Below, in pieces: positions 31,633 to 40,330 of a DNA stretch of 40,334 bases; position 1 is the first letter of the stretch; each line of letters opens with the position of its first letter. Source of the stretch: Pseudoalteromonas sp. P1-25 (GTDB lineage: Bacteria; Pseudomonadota; Gammaproteobacteria; Enterobacterales; Alteromonadaceae); contig NZ_LKDW01000036.1 of assembly GCF_001401805.1 (NCBI RefSeq), forward strand, positions 1-40,334, in the 5' to 3' direction. The translations under genes and the position numbers were made by a program. The notes under the pieces are model-generated. The model had not been told where the DNA came from, ran no database searches, and saw only the letters and a program-made list of their open reading frames with translations.

Positions 31633-33075
31633 TTAGCGAGGTAAGCTTGGGAAAGCCACTTCTGCCATATCACGCATACAGCGTACTACTTGGCAGCTGT
31701 AACCAAATTCATTGTCGTACCATACGTATAAAACAACGCGGTTACCTTCAACAATGGTAGCTTGCGAATCAACCACACCCGCATAGCGGCTACCCACTAA
31801 ATCGGTCGATACAATTTCAGTTGATGCGGTGTAGTCGATTTGGTCACGCAATTCTGAGTGCAATGCTGTTTCACGTAAAAACGCATTTAGCTCTTCTGTC
31901 GTTGTGCTGCTATCAAGGTTCAAGTTTAATATAGCTAGCGATACATTAGGAGTAGGCACACGAATCGCATTACCTGTTAGTTTACCTTCCAATTCTGGTA
32001 AGGCTTTAGATACTGCTTTAGCTGCACCTGTTTCGGTAATTACCATATTAAGCGCTGCGGCACGTCCACGGCGCTCTGCTTTGTGGTAGTTATCAATAAG
32101 GTTTTGATCGTTTGTGTAAGAGTGCACGGTTTCTACGTGGCCGTTATTAATACCAAACTTATCGTTCAATGCTTTTAGGGTTGGCGTAATCGCGTTGGTG
32201 GTACAGCTTGCTGCACATACAATTTTATCTTCAGGCTTAATGTCTTGGTTATTTACACCGTAAACAATATTTTTAATGTTGCCTTTAGCCGGTGCTGTTA
32301 ATAATACTTTTGCAGCGCCTTTAGACTCTAAATGCTGACCAAGGCCCGCTTCGTCTTTCCAAATACCAGTATTATCTACAACAAGTGCATTTTCGATACC
32401 GTAAGCAGTGTAATCAACTTCGCTTGGCGAGTTAGCATAAATCACTTGGATGTAGCTACCATTGGCTTTAATTGCATTACGCTCTTTATCAATGGTAATT
32501 GAGCCATTAAATGGGCCATGAATTGAATCGCGACGTAATAAGCTTGCACGTTTTTCAAGGTCACCTTCTTTACCACCGCGCACTACAATTGCACGTAAAC
32601 GTAAGTCGGCATAAGGGCCTGATTTTTCAATTAATAAGCGCGCTAGTAGACGCCCAATACGACCAAAACCGTAAAGCACTACATCACGCGGCTCTTTGGC
32701 TGGTGAGTCGGCTATCTCAGCTAATTCGTCTTTTACAAACTCATCAACTGTGCGGCCATTAGCAGCATCACTGTACAAATAGCTATAAGCCAGTTTACCA
32801 ATATCAATACGTGCTGAATTTAACTCCATTTTGCTAATCGCTTCTAAAAACGGAAAGCTTTCGCGTAAACGTAATTTAGTGCCTTCAAATTGAGCTACAG
32901 TTTTATGTGATTTGATAATATCGATAGTACTGGCATTAACGAGAGGACGGCCATATACAGCGATTTCTATGCCACGGTTACGATAAAGCTTACCAATAAT
33001 AGGTTGCATGCTTTCAGCGTAATCTTGACGTTCTTGCCAACTATTTGTGTATTCTAATTCGTGAGATGAGGTCAT
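31633..33075 (-). CDS. gapB: Glyceraldehyde-3-phosphate dehydrogenase, long GapB type
   Basis: The enzyme oxidises glyceraldehyde-3-phosphate to 1,3-bisphosphoglycerate (or the reverse) in the cytosol. The 480-residue protein has a 130-residue N-terminal extension absent from ordinary GAPDH (about 335 residues), then the NAD(P)-binding motif YGFGRIGR (135-142), catalytic Cys291 in CAASCTTNAITP, His318 in ETVHSYTNDQ, RAAALNMVITETGAAKAV and WYDNEFGYSCQVV. The coenzyme loop reads IVVRGGKEGD instead of the usual 'ND', which suggests NADP use, but this is inference. AGG precedes the ATG by 8 bases. It is divergent from the DUF2989 gene. Confidence 0.93.
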   Translation of the reverse strand: MTSSHELEYTNSWQERQDYAESMQPIIGKLYRNRGIEIAVYGRPLVNASTIDIIKSHKTVAQFEGTKLRLRESFPFLEAISKMELNSARIDIGKLAYSYLYSDAANGRTVDEFVKDELAEIADSPAKEPRDVVLYGFGRIGRLLARLLIEKSGPYADLRLRAIVVRGGKEGDLEKRASLLRRDSIHGPFNGSITIDKERNAIKANGSYIQVIYANSPSEVDYTAYGIENALVVDNTGIWKDEAGLGQHLESKGAAKVLLTAPAKGNIKNIVYGVNNQDIKPEDKIVCAASCTTNAITPTLKALNDKFGINNGHVETVHSYTNDQNLIDNYHKAERRGRAAALNMVITETGAAKAVSKALPELEGKLTGNAIRVPTPNVSLAILNLNLDSSTTTEELNAFLRETALHSELRDQIDYTASTEIVSTDLVGSRYAGVVDSQATIVEGNRVVLYVWYDNEFGYSCQVVRCMRDMAEVAFPSLPR

Positions 33076-33249
33076 TTTATTTACCTAATTTAATCATTTT
33101 GAACGGATAGCCTATAAAAATGCATTCGATTTTGAGAGTAATGCACTTCAGGCAGGGCTATTCTAAGGTAATCTAAAGTTATTCTCTACTGTTAGCGCAC
33201 AAATGATTGCGCTAGAATGGTAATGTATATATTCATTTGAGGTTAAGGA

Positions 33250-34050
33250 ATGGTTTTAAGAGCAGGCGCAATACTCACATTGCTCGCGTTAACAGGATGC
33301 GAAGAACCACTGACTCTCGCTCAGGTATGTAAGGAAACACCTGGCTTTTGTAGTGATTTAAATAAAGATAGCCATTGTAAAAATGAGCGCTCTGAGGTTA
33401 TTTTAAAACGCTATATTGAATATAAAAAACCCACAGATGAAAACAAATACCAATTACTAAAAGGGTTTGAATCATATAATCAATGTATTACTTTAGCCGC
33501 AAAAATTGAGCATATTAAACTAAAGTCTAAAACGACGTCGCGCATAGAAGGCCAACTTACTAGCATTAAAGAAATGACCCGCCTTTATCAAGACACAAAA
33601 AACACAAACCACCCTGGTTTGCTTTACTATCATTGGTCGCGTAACAATGAGCAAAATGCACTAACACGTTTGCTTGCAATGGAAAATGACGAAAGCGTCA
33701 CCAATAGCGCAGAGATGCAGTTTTATCTTGCCTCTTATTACATTAAATTTGATGATGAAAAAACGATTGATCTGCTCTACAAAACGCTTGAGCTAAATAA
33801 ACAAGGTCAACAACCTAACCCTGAAGTGTATACCTCGTTAATTAGCTTGTTTTATAAGCATGATAAATATAAACACGCTTACATTTTTTCGAAAGTGGCG
33901 CAAAGCGCGGGTATAGAAAATATAGATTTATTACCAATAGAGCACCAACTAATGAGTGATGGTAAAAATTTAGATGCACTCGATACACTTGCCCAACAAA
34001 CGTATGAGCAAATACAAAACGGTGAGTTTGTATCGCCTCGAGAATTTTAG
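33250..34050 (+). CDS. DUF2989 family lipoprotein
   Basis: The 266-residue protein has a lipoprotein signal (MVLRAGAILTLLALTGC; Cys17) followed by Glu-Glu, and a DUF2989-like body: QVCKETPGFCSDLNKDSHCKNERSEVI with three further cysteines, then a helical TPR-like region (YHWSRNNEQNALTRLL, MQFYLASYYIKFDDEKTIDLLYKTLEL, VYTSLISLFYKHDKYKHAYIFSKVAQ). The helical part suggests a protein-contact role in the periplasm or outer membrane. Function unknown. GAGG is 7 bases before the ATG. Confidence 0.82.
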   Translation: MVLRAGAILTLLALTGCEEPLTLAQVCKETPGFCSDLNKDSHCKNERSEVILKRYIEYKKPTDENKYQLLKGFESYNQCITLAAKIEHIKLKSKTTSRIEGQLTSIKEMTRLYQDTKNTNHPGLLYYHWSRNNEQNALTRLLAMENDESVTNSAEMQFYLASYYIKFDDEKTIDLLYKTLELNKQGQQPNPEVYTSLISLFYKHDKYKHAYIFSKVAQSAGIENIDLLPIEHQLMSDGKNLDALDTLAQQTYEQIQNGEFVSPREF

Positions 34051-34108
34051 GTAAGCAAAACCCTGGCATTAACCATGTTTTAAAAACATGAAACCCTAAG
34101 GTTTTAAA

Positions 34109-34140
34109 TAAAAAAGGCAGCTTTCGCTGCCCTTTTTTAT
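34109..34140. terminator. Bidirectional rho-independent terminator
   Basis: GGCAGC (34116-34121) and GCTGCC (34126-34131) with loop TTTC have T-runs on both strands. It ends the DUF2989 gene (plus) and ihfA (minus), whose stop codon it touches. Confidence 0.93.
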
Positions 34141-34436
34141 TTTGCTTTGCTTGTACCCACTTCTACACGGGTTTTAAGCTTTTGACCTGGTCTAAAGGTC
34201 ACCACGCGGCGCGCCGAAATAGGGATGTCTTCTCCTGTTTTCGGGTTTCGGCCTGGTCTTTCTTTTTTATCACGAAGATCAAAGTTACCAAATCCAGAGA
34301 GCTTAACCTGCTCGCCTTTTTCAAGCGCTGAGCGGATTTCTTCAAAAAACGCTTCAACTAAATCTTTGGCATCTTTTTTATTGATCCCGAGCTTTTCAAA
34401 TAGGTGTTCAGCTATGTCGGCTTTAGTAAGCGCCAT
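34137..34436 (-). CDS. ihfA: Integration host factor subunit alpha
   Basis: IHF-alpha pairs with IHF-beta to bend DNA at specific sites, assisting sigma-54 promoters, replication and recombination. The 99-residue protein matches the family: MALTKADIAEHLFEKLG, EQVKLSGFGNFDLRDK, RPGRNPKTGEDIPISARRVV (the beta-arm with the intercalating proline) and TFRPGQKLK. It is directly after pheT (2 bp), as in other gammaproteobacteria. An IHF consensus match is seen at 21505-21517. Confidence 0.98.
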   Translation of the reverse strand: MALTKADIAEHLFEKLGINKKDAKDLVEAFFEEIRSALEKGEQVKLSGFGNFDLRDKKERPGRNPKTGEDIPISARRVVTFRPGQKLKTRVEVGTSKAK

Positions 34437-34438
34437 AT

Positions 34439-36826
34439 CTAGTCCCTCAACGATGCATTAAACTTTTCGGCCAATGTGGCCACCACGTTATCAACTACCA
34501 GATTGATATCTTTCTCTTCGAGTGTTCTATCAACCGCCTGCAGTGTTAGAGCAATCGCCAAACTCTTATAATTTGGCTCAATACCTTTGCCCTTATACAC
34601 ATCGAATAAGTTTAGGTCAACCAATTGATTTCCGCCAACTTTTTCTATTGTGCTTAAAATATCACCTGAATTAACGCTGTCAGCCACTAAAATCGCGATG
34701 TCGCGGCGATTTGAAGGGAATTTTGAAACCCCTACAGCTTGCGGTAAATTTCTTTTTTCTATTGCAGACATTTCTATTTCAAATACAAAAGTTGCGTTAT
34801 TGATATCTAACAATTTTTGCACCTGAGGGTGAAGAGCACCAAAAAATCCTACCTTTTTACCTTCAACATATATAACCGCTGATTGGCCTGGGTGTAAACC
34901 GTCTGACTGCTCAGCTTTAATTTCAAAACGGCTTGTATCGTTGGTGATTGCTAATAAGGCTTCAACATCACCTTTTAAATCGTAAAAATCAACGTTGCGT
35001 TTTTGCTCAACCCAATGCTCACCATGAGCAAGGCCTGTTATCACACCGCCAATTACAGGTATTTGCTGTAGGCCATTTTCTGCACTGTCGTCGCTAATAA
35101 ATTTAAGGCCATGCTCAAATAAACGAATACGTGGTTGTTGACGGTTTTGATTATACGCAACCGATGCTAAAAGGCCTGGCATTAAGCTTACACGCATAGC
35201 CGACATTTCAATTGAAATTGGGTGCGGCAATATAAGCGGTGCACTTTGCGGGTGTATAATAGCTTGTGCTTTAGGGTCTACAAAGCTGTACGTGATTGCT
35301 TCTTGGTAACCACGTGTCACTAACGTATTACGAAACTTACTTAGCGCAATGGTTGACTCATCATGAGTAGTCATTTTTAACTTTGCAGTTGGGGCAACAT
35401 TTGGAATACTGTTGTAACCATAAACACGCGCAACTTCTTCAATTAAGTCTTCTTCAATAGATATATCAAAACGGTAACTTGGTATATCAGCACTCCAGCT
35501 ATCGTTTTCAAACTTAACGTCTAATCCTAAACGAGTTAGAATATCAGTCACTTTTGCATCGTCAATATGATGACCAATTACACGGTCTAAACGTGCACGA
35601 CGTAGACGTACTTCAGTCACTTTTGGTAGTTTATCAGCAGCCACAGCTTCTACAACCGGTCCTGCTTCACCGCCAACAATATCAAGTAATAAAGCGGTTG
35701 CGCGCTCCATTGCATCATGTTGAAGGGTAAAATCAACACCACGCTCATAGCGGTGTGATGCATCGGTATGTAAGCCATAACTACGGGCTTGGCCTGCAAT
35801 TGCTACCGGATTAAAAAACGCGCTTTCTAATAAAATATCAGCGGTTTTTTCTGTTACACCTGATTGCTCACCACCAAAAACACCAGCAATCGCCAGCGCT
35901 TTATTATCATCAGCTATCACAAGTGTTGATTCATTCAGTTTTGCAGTATTGCCATCAAGTAATACGAGTTCCTCGTCTGCACGAGCATTACGTACTTTAA
36001 TACCCCCTTCAATTGCATTTAAATCAAATGCATGCATTGGGTGACCAAGTTCTAGTAATACATAGTTAGTAACATCAACAACAGGGTCGATTGAGCGAAT
36101 ACCACTACGGCGTAGTTTTTCAACCATCCAAAGTGGTGTTTCTGCATCAAGGCTAACGCCTTTAATTACACGCCCTAAGTAACGCGGACACGCATCAGCA
36201 TTAACAAGCTCAATAGATACTTTATCGTCAATAGTGCCGCTAACAGCTGGAATTTGTAACTCGTTTACATCAACACTGTTTAATACACCGACCTCGCGTG
36301 CAAGACCTTTTATACCTAAGCAATCACCACGGTTTGGCGTTAAGTCAACATCAATTATGTTGTCATCTAGGCCTAAGTATTCGCGCAAGTCTGTACCAAT
36401 TGGCGCATCGCTTGGCAATTCCATAATGCCATCGCCTTCTTCGCTAATACCTAGCTCAACAAAAGCACACAACATGCCATGAGATGGCTGACCGCGTAAT
36501 TTTGCTTTTTTAATTTTAAAGTCGCCCGGTAAAACAGCGCCCACTGTTGCAACTGCTACTTTAATGCCTTGGCGACAGTTTGGCGCACCACACACAATAT
36601 CAAGTAGCTCATCGCCACCTACATTGATTTTAGTAACGCGAAGTTTATCTGCATCTGGGTGCTGTGCACACTCTACTACTTCACCAACGACTACGCCGTT
36701 AAAGTCCGCTGCGGCGCTCTCAACTGCGTCAACCTCAAGGCCAGCCATAGAAAGCTGTTCCGAAAGAGCTTGCGTATCAATAGCAGGGTTTACCCACTCT
36801 CTTAACCACTTTTCACTAAATTTCAT
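34439..36826 (-). CDS. pheT: Phenylalanine-tRNA ligase beta subunit
   Basis: PheT forms the (alpha-beta)2 synthetase that charges tRNA-Phe in the cytosol. The 795-residue protein has the N-terminal tRNA-binding OB domain (about 40-150; VVGEVVECAQHPDADKLRV), the B3/B4 editing domain (about 210-370; RRSGIRSIDPVVDVTNYVLLELGHPMHAFD), the B5 domain, the catalytic-like core (MSAMRVSLMPGLLASVAYN) and the C-terminal anticodon-binding FDX-ACB domain (SKFPSNRRDIAILV). Length is identical to E. coli PheT. It lies 15 bp after pheS. Confidence 0.98.
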   Translation of the reverse strand: MKFSEKWLREWVNPAIDTQALSEQLSMAGLEVDAVESAAADFNGVVVGEVVECAQHPDADKLRVTKINVGGDELLDIVCGAPNCRQGIKVAVATVGAVLPGDFKIKKAKLRGQPSHGMLCAFVELGISEEGDGIMELPSDAPIGTDLREYLGLDDNIIDVDLTPNRGDCLGIKGLAREVGVLNSVDVNELQIPAVSGTIDDKVSIELVNADACPRYLGRVIKGVSLDAETPLWMVEKLRRSGIRSIDPVVDVTNYVLLELGHPMHAFDLNAIEGGIKVRNARADEELVLLDGNTAKLNESTLVIADDNKALAIAGVFGGEQSGVTEKTADILLESAFFNPVAIAGQARSYGLHTDASHRYERGVDFTLQHDAMERATALLLDIVGGEAGPVVEAVAADKLPKVTEVRLRRARLDRVIGHHIDDAKVTDILTRLGLDVKFENDSWSADIPSYRFDISIEEDLIEEVARVYGYNSIPNVAPTAKLKMTTHDESTIALSKFRNTLVTRGYQEAITYSFVDPKAQAIIHPQSAPLILPHPISIEMSAMRVSLMPGLLASVAYNQNRQQPRIRLFEHGLKFISDDSAENGLQQIPVIGGVITGLAHGEHWVEQKRNVDFYDLKGDVEALLAITNDTSRFEIKAEQSDGLHPGQSAVIYVEGKKVGFFGALHPQVQKLLDINNATFVFEIEMSAIEKRNLPQAVGVSKFPSNRRDIAILVADSVNSGDILSTIEKVGGNQLVDLNLFDVYKGKGIEPNYKSLAIALTLQAVDRTLEEKDINLVVDNVVATLAEKFNASLRD

Positions 36827-36841
36827 TTTATATTTTCACTC

Positions 36842-37822
36842 TTAACGGAACTGGTTTAGGAATTTTAAGTCATTTTCAAAAAATGCACGTAAGTCATTTA
36901 CGCCATAGCGCAGCATGGTCAAGCGCTCTACGCCCATACCAAAAGCAAAACCGGTGTATTTTTCTGGGTCAATACCCACTGACTTAAGTACATTAGGGTG
37001 AACCATGCCACAACCTAATACTTCAAGCCATTTACCGTCTTTACCCATAACATCTACTTCAGCTGAAGGCTCTGTAAATGGGAAGAATGAAGGACGGAAA
37101 CGAATTTCCATGTCTTCTTCAAAAAAGTTACGCAAAAAGTCGTGTAAAATACCTTTAAGCTCTGTGAAGCTTACGTCGGTATCAACCATTAAACCTTCTA
37201 CCTGATGAAACATTGGGGTATGCGTTTGGTCGTAATCGTTACGATATACTCGACCAGGCGAGATAATTCGCAGTGGTGGCTGCTCTGTTTCCATAGTACG
37301 GATTTGCACACCACTTGTCTGCGTTCGCAGCACTAATTTAGGGTTGAAATAAAAGGTATCGTGATCAGCACGTGCGGGGTGATGCTCAGGAATATTTAGC
37401 GCATCAAAGTTATGAAAATCGTCTTCTACTTCTGGGCCTGATTTAACAGCAAAACCTAGTTCACCAAAAAAGCTTTCTATACGCTCGATTGTGCGCGTTA
37501 CTGGGTGTAATCCACCGGTTGGCATTACGCGCCCTGGTAAAGTTACATCAATTGTTTCAGCCGCTAGCTTTTCTTCAAGCGCTTTACTTGCTAAAAGCTC
37601 ACGCTTTTCGTTAATTGCTTGTTGTACATCTTGCTTTGCTTGGTTAATTACTTGGCCTGCTTCTTTGCGTTCTTCAGGCGCAATTTTACCCAGTGTTTTA
37701 AGTAAGCTTGTGATTTCGCCTTTTTTACCAAGGTAATTAACCCTGATCTCTTCTAGTTGCGCGATTTCACTGGCACTGGCAACAGCCTCAAGTGCTTGCG
37801 CTAAAATATTTTCTAAGTTCAT
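36842..37822 (-). CDS. pheS: Phenylalanine-tRNA ligase alpha subunit
   Basis: PheS is the catalytic class II subunit. The 326-residue protein has an N-terminal coiled coil (about 1-85) and the class II motifs: HPARADHDTFYF, RTQTSGVQIRTM, GRVYRNDYDQTHTPMFHQVEG (motif 2), FRPSFFPFTEPSAEV and the C-terminal GMGVERLTMLRYGVNDLR (motif 3). Length is normal. Upstream, 82 bp separate it from hda and include a palindrome at 37886-37902. I see no phenylalanine-rich leader peptide, so pheM-type attenuation is not supported. Confidence 0.98.
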   Translation of the reverse strand: MNLENILAQALEAVASASEIAQLEEIRVNYLGKKGEITSLLKTLGKIAPEERKEAGQVINQAKQDVQQAINEKRELLASKALEEKLAAETIDVTLPGRVMPTGGLHPVTRTIERIESFFGELGFAVKSGPEVEDDFHNFDALNIPEHHPARADHDTFYFNPKLVLRTQTSGVQIRTMETEQPPLRIISPGRVYRNDYDQTHTPMFHQVEGLMVDTDVSFTELKGILHDFLRNFFEEDMEIRFRPSFFPFTEPSAEVDVMGKDGKWLEVLGCGMVHPNVLKSVGIDPEKYTGFAFGMGVERLTMLRYGVNDLRAFFENDLKFLNQFR

Positions 37823-37885
37823 TCGATACCTGATCTTTCAAAGAAGGTGATTACAATTTTGTTGAGTAATGATAACTGAAAGCAG

Positions 37886-37902
37886 GGTCTAGATTCTAGA
37901 CC
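37886..37902. promoter_or_regulatory. Perfect palindrome between hda and pheS
   Basis: GGTCTAGATTCTAGACC is an 8-bp-arm palindrome starting 2 bp beyond the hda stop. It has no T-run on the minus strand, so it could be an operator or pause hairpin rather than a terminator. Confidence 0.4.
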
Positions 37903-37904
37903 TA

Positions 37905-38615
37905 CTACAGCTTTAACGTTGATTTTATGAAGGGAATTGTTAATTTTCGTTGTGCGGCCATTGATGCGTGATCTAATTTGTCTAATACGTCTAATAAAGC
38001 ACGCATATCGCGGCTCAAGCGCGTTAATAAAAAGCGCGCGCATTCATCGCTTAGTTCAAGCCCACGCATATGCGCACGCTTAACAAGTGCTTGTGCTTTA
38101 TCATCGTCGCTCATTGAACGAATTTGAAAAGTGGTTCCCCACTTTAAGCGAGACTCTAAGTCAGGTAAGCTAATATTTAACATATCGGGTAGTAAATCAG
38201 CCGTTACTACCAACATTTTACCGGGCTCGTTAAAGCGATTAAAAAAGTTAAAAAGGGCTTTTTCCCACGCATCATTACCAGCAACTAAGTGCACATCATC
38301 AATACATAATACGTCCAGAGCTTCTAAACCGTCTAGTACCATAGGGCCAAAGTCGATAACTTCGCGCATAGATAAAAGCATGTTCGACCAACCACGCTCT
38401 TGGGCTTGAATGCAGGTTGCGTACAACAAGTGAGACTTACCAGAGTCACCCAACCCGCACAAATAGGTGTATTGAAATTTATTGGCAACCTTTGAAAAGC
38501 TCGCCTTGAGATGATTTACCTCTAATGAGTCTTCCCCACCAAAGTAAGAAGCAAATGTTTCATCGTCAGGCAGGGTGACCGGCAGCGCCATTTGCATTGG
38601 CTCAGCGCTTAGCAT
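37905..38615 (-). CDS. hda: DnaA regulatory inactivator Hda
   Basis: Hda binds the replication clamp and triggers hydrolysis of ATP bound to DnaA, preventing re-initiation. The 236-residue protein has an N-terminal clamp-binding segment MQMALPVTLPDDETFASYF (QMALPV resembles the family's QLSLPL), Walker A GLGDSGKSHLL (about 55-65), Walker B VLCIDDVHLV, sensor 1 LVVTADLLP, arginine-finger region DLESRLKWG and the lid domain CARFLLTRLSRDMRALLDVLD. Its ATG overlaps the DUF2066 gene stop (TAATG), so the two are translationally coupled. It lies immediately upstream of pheST-ihfA. Confidence 0.96.
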   Translation of the reverse strand: MLSAEPMQMALPVTLPDDETFASYFGGEDSLEVNHLKASFSKVANKFQYTYLCGLGDSGKSHLLYATCIQAQERGWSNMLLSMREVIDFGPMVLDGLEALDVLCIDDVHLVAGNDAWEKALFNFFNRFNEPGKMLVVTADLLPDMLNISLPDLESRLKWGTTFQIRSMSDDDKAQALVKRAHMRGLELSDECARFLLTRLSRDMRALLDVLDKLDHASMAAQRKLTIPFIKSTLKL

Positions 38616-39670
38616 TACTCACCGACCCATTGATACTCAAGACTATTTTTATCTACAACGTGGTAAAATGCACGTGGGTCGACATAGTCTTTAAATGCAC
38701 TATCAAGCCCAAGGCCTTTTTTAAGATCTGCCACACTGCCAGTATGGTTAAGCTTAAACTCAACAAACTCTGGGGTTTTACGCATAATCGTTGCTTGCGT
38801 TACGACGCTCAAATTTTGTAAACGGCGTTTTGCAAGTTCAATGTCGACAAAGCTCTGAGTGCCTTTTAAGGTGAGCGTAGCCGCAGCTTGTTCATAATAT
38901 GCATTAGGGTCAATAGCGTATTCATTGGCTAAACCCAATGCTAAACTATCTATCATCTCGCCTACAATTTGTTGTTTATCACCCTCAAGTCGGTTTGAAT
39001 CGAATAAGTCATCATTAGTGAAACGCCAGTCTAAAATCCAAGTTTCACTGTCAGGCTCTTGATACATTCTTGCCGTGATACTTCGCTCTGCACTATAACG
39101 TCGAGACGCCTCTTCAACAGGCCCTGAAAAGTTGCCCCACACCTCGGGGATCCCAACTAAACGTCTGTCTTGTAGATCCAATAGTGGTACTACCACGGGC
39201 AAACCACGCCGTCCAGCTTTGTCATATATAAGTTGCTCTAACTGAGGGTAACTTTCTTGCGTTACGAGCTCTCTACGCCAATTGTCTTCAATGCCTAACC
39301 AAATGGCAACCAGTGGTCGCTGAACACCCCAAAGAGGTAAATTTAATTCTTTAATTAGTTCATTAATTTTACGCGCTTCAAATTTAACGACTAAATTAAG
39401 TTGACCATTTGCTTTTTCATCATATTCAAATTTAAGCATGTAATTTGAAATATTTTTGGTACGCTGCTGAGCAAGCTTATTTTGATCAGCAGACTCATCA
39501 CCGCTTACCTTTACTAAAACATTAAGTAATGCTTTACGGCTAGCGGCCAAACGCGTGTCTCGGCTTTTATCGTCTACTTTTAATATATCTTGATACAGAT
39601 CAGTTACTTCAACTGCCGATACAGAGAAACAAAATATAAATGATATGGCACTAATTAATAATCTATACAC
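38615..39670 (-). CDS. DUF2066 domain-containing exported protein
   Basis: The 351-residue protein has a signal peptide (MYRLLISAISFIFCFSVSA, cut before VEV) and the DUF2066 pattern: RLAASRKALLNVLVKVSGDES, NISNYMLKFEYDE, PLWGVQRPLVAIWLG, GRRGLPVVVPLLDLQDRRLV, and ITARMYQEPDSETWILDWRF. It is a periplasmic protein of unknown function that commonly precedes hda in this group. Its stop shares a base with the hda start. Confidence 0.88.
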   Translation of the reverse strand: MYRLLISAISFIFCFSVSAVEVTDLYQDILKVDDKSRDTRLAASRKALLNVLVKVSGDESADQNKLAQQRTKNISNYMLKFEYDEKANGQLNLVVKFEARKINELIKELNLPLWGVQRPLVAIWLGIEDNWRRELVTQESYPQLEQLIYDKAGRRGLPVVVPLLDLQDRRLVGIPEVWGNFSGPVEEASRRYSAERSITARMYQEPDSETWILDWRFTNDDLFDSNRLEGDKQQIVGEMIDSLALGLANEYAIDPNAYYEQAAATLTLKGTQSFVDIELAKRRLQNLSVVTQATIMRKTPEFVEFKLNHTGSVADLKKGLGLDSAFKDYVDPRAFYHVVDKNSLEYQWVGE

Positions 39671-39851
39671 TGGCTATTAGTTCTTGGTTTTAAACTATTT
39701 TGATCCTAAATCAAAGCCACTAACAAAGCAAAATTATATTTGTAATCTAGCTATGTTGAATAAATATTGTTTATCTTAAAGCTTAAATACAGAAACAAAC
39801 TGCTACTTAGCTATATGTAAAATGGATAGTTATTGGTGAGGCGAATAAAGA

Positions 39852-39907
39852 ACTAGTCGGGCTTTCTTGTATTTGAGCTTGGCGAGGTCGTAGTGCCTAT
39901 AGCGGTA
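39852..39907 (-). repeat. rRNA-operon tail repeat, copy 1 (diverged)
   Basis: The plus strand starts ACTAGTCGGGCTTTCTTGTA and runs into TTGAGCTTGGCGAGGTCGTA. It aligns over about 55 bp with the copy at 40060-40114, 208 bp away. GAGCTTGGCGA resembles the reverse complement of a 5S rRNA 3' end. Confidence 0.6.
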
Positions 39908-40042
39908 TAAAGCCAAAGTGAATGGAAAGTCATCATTGTTAAATGCTTTTAATAGTCAAAACACTGTTCACAAAGAAGCGCTGCGCTTAGGAGACGCAAC
40001 GCTTTAGAGAAGAAAGTGCTGGATATAACTTTTCTTCAGACG

Positions 40043-40071
40043 TAAAAAGCCCGACTATTACTAGTCGGCTT
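40043..40071 (-). terminator. Terminator-like hairpin of tail copy 2
   Basis: On the minus strand AGCCGACTA and TAGTCGGGCT form a stem with one bulged base and a 4-nt loop, followed by TTTT. It is similar to the hairpin at 40300-40330. Confidence 0.6.
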
Positions 40072-40114
40072 CCTTATCTTTGAGCCTGGCGATGTCGTAG
40101 TACCCACAGCGGTG
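40060..40114 (-). repeat. rRNA-operon tail repeat, copy 2, with 5S rRNA-like end
   Basis: On the minus strand TACGACATCGCCAGGCTC (40082-40099) matches 17 of 18 bases of the typical gammaproteobacterial 5S rRNA 3' end (TAGGACATCGCCAGGCT-). Further upstream, similarity to 5S is lost, so this is a fragment, not a gene. Confidence 0.55.
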
Positions 40115-40196
40115 GAGAGTCACATAGCAAAGTACTCTTAATGTTTTTTTAATGGGATTCACTGGGCACTGTGGTGGTCGTCGCGTTCTTTTACCC

Positions 40197-40221
40197 GTGG
40201 GTTTCGTGATACTCAACCCAC
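40197..40221. repeat. GTGGGTT/AACCCAC hairpin
   Basis: Perfect 7-bp arms with an 11-nt loop. Dispersed palindromes of the form GTGGGTT...AACCCAC followed by GCTAC are common between genes in gammaproteobacteria. Confidence 0.5.
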
Positions 40222-40299
40222 GCTACAAAGTACAGGTTGACGCTGTGCAGCTGATAACTGACGGCTGATAGCTAATATTTTCACTTTCTTACAGACGTA

Positions 40300-40330
40300 A
40301 AAAAGCCCGGCTCTTTCGAGTCGGGCTTTC
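40300..40330 (-). terminator. Probable terminator of an rRNA operon beyond the right edge
   Basis: On the minus strand AGCCCGACTC and GAGCCGGGCT form a 10-bp stem with one A-C mismatch and loop GAAA, followed by TTTTTT. The flanks match the terminator parts of the two tail repeats, which are followed by 5S-like sequence, so a 5S gene is expected just beyond base 40334. Confidence 0.7.

Noticed and set aside
33086..33094. TAATTTAAT core resembling a HexR operator upstream of the GAPDH gene
   Set aside because: Only the AT-rich 9-bp core matches; the flanking TGT/ACA is absent, so it is not distinguishable from chance in this AT-rich DNA.
37819..38043. Minus-strand open frame of 74 codons covering the hda-pheS joint
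   Set aside because: It overlaps the end of hda in another frame and the pheS start, and has no recognisable protein features.
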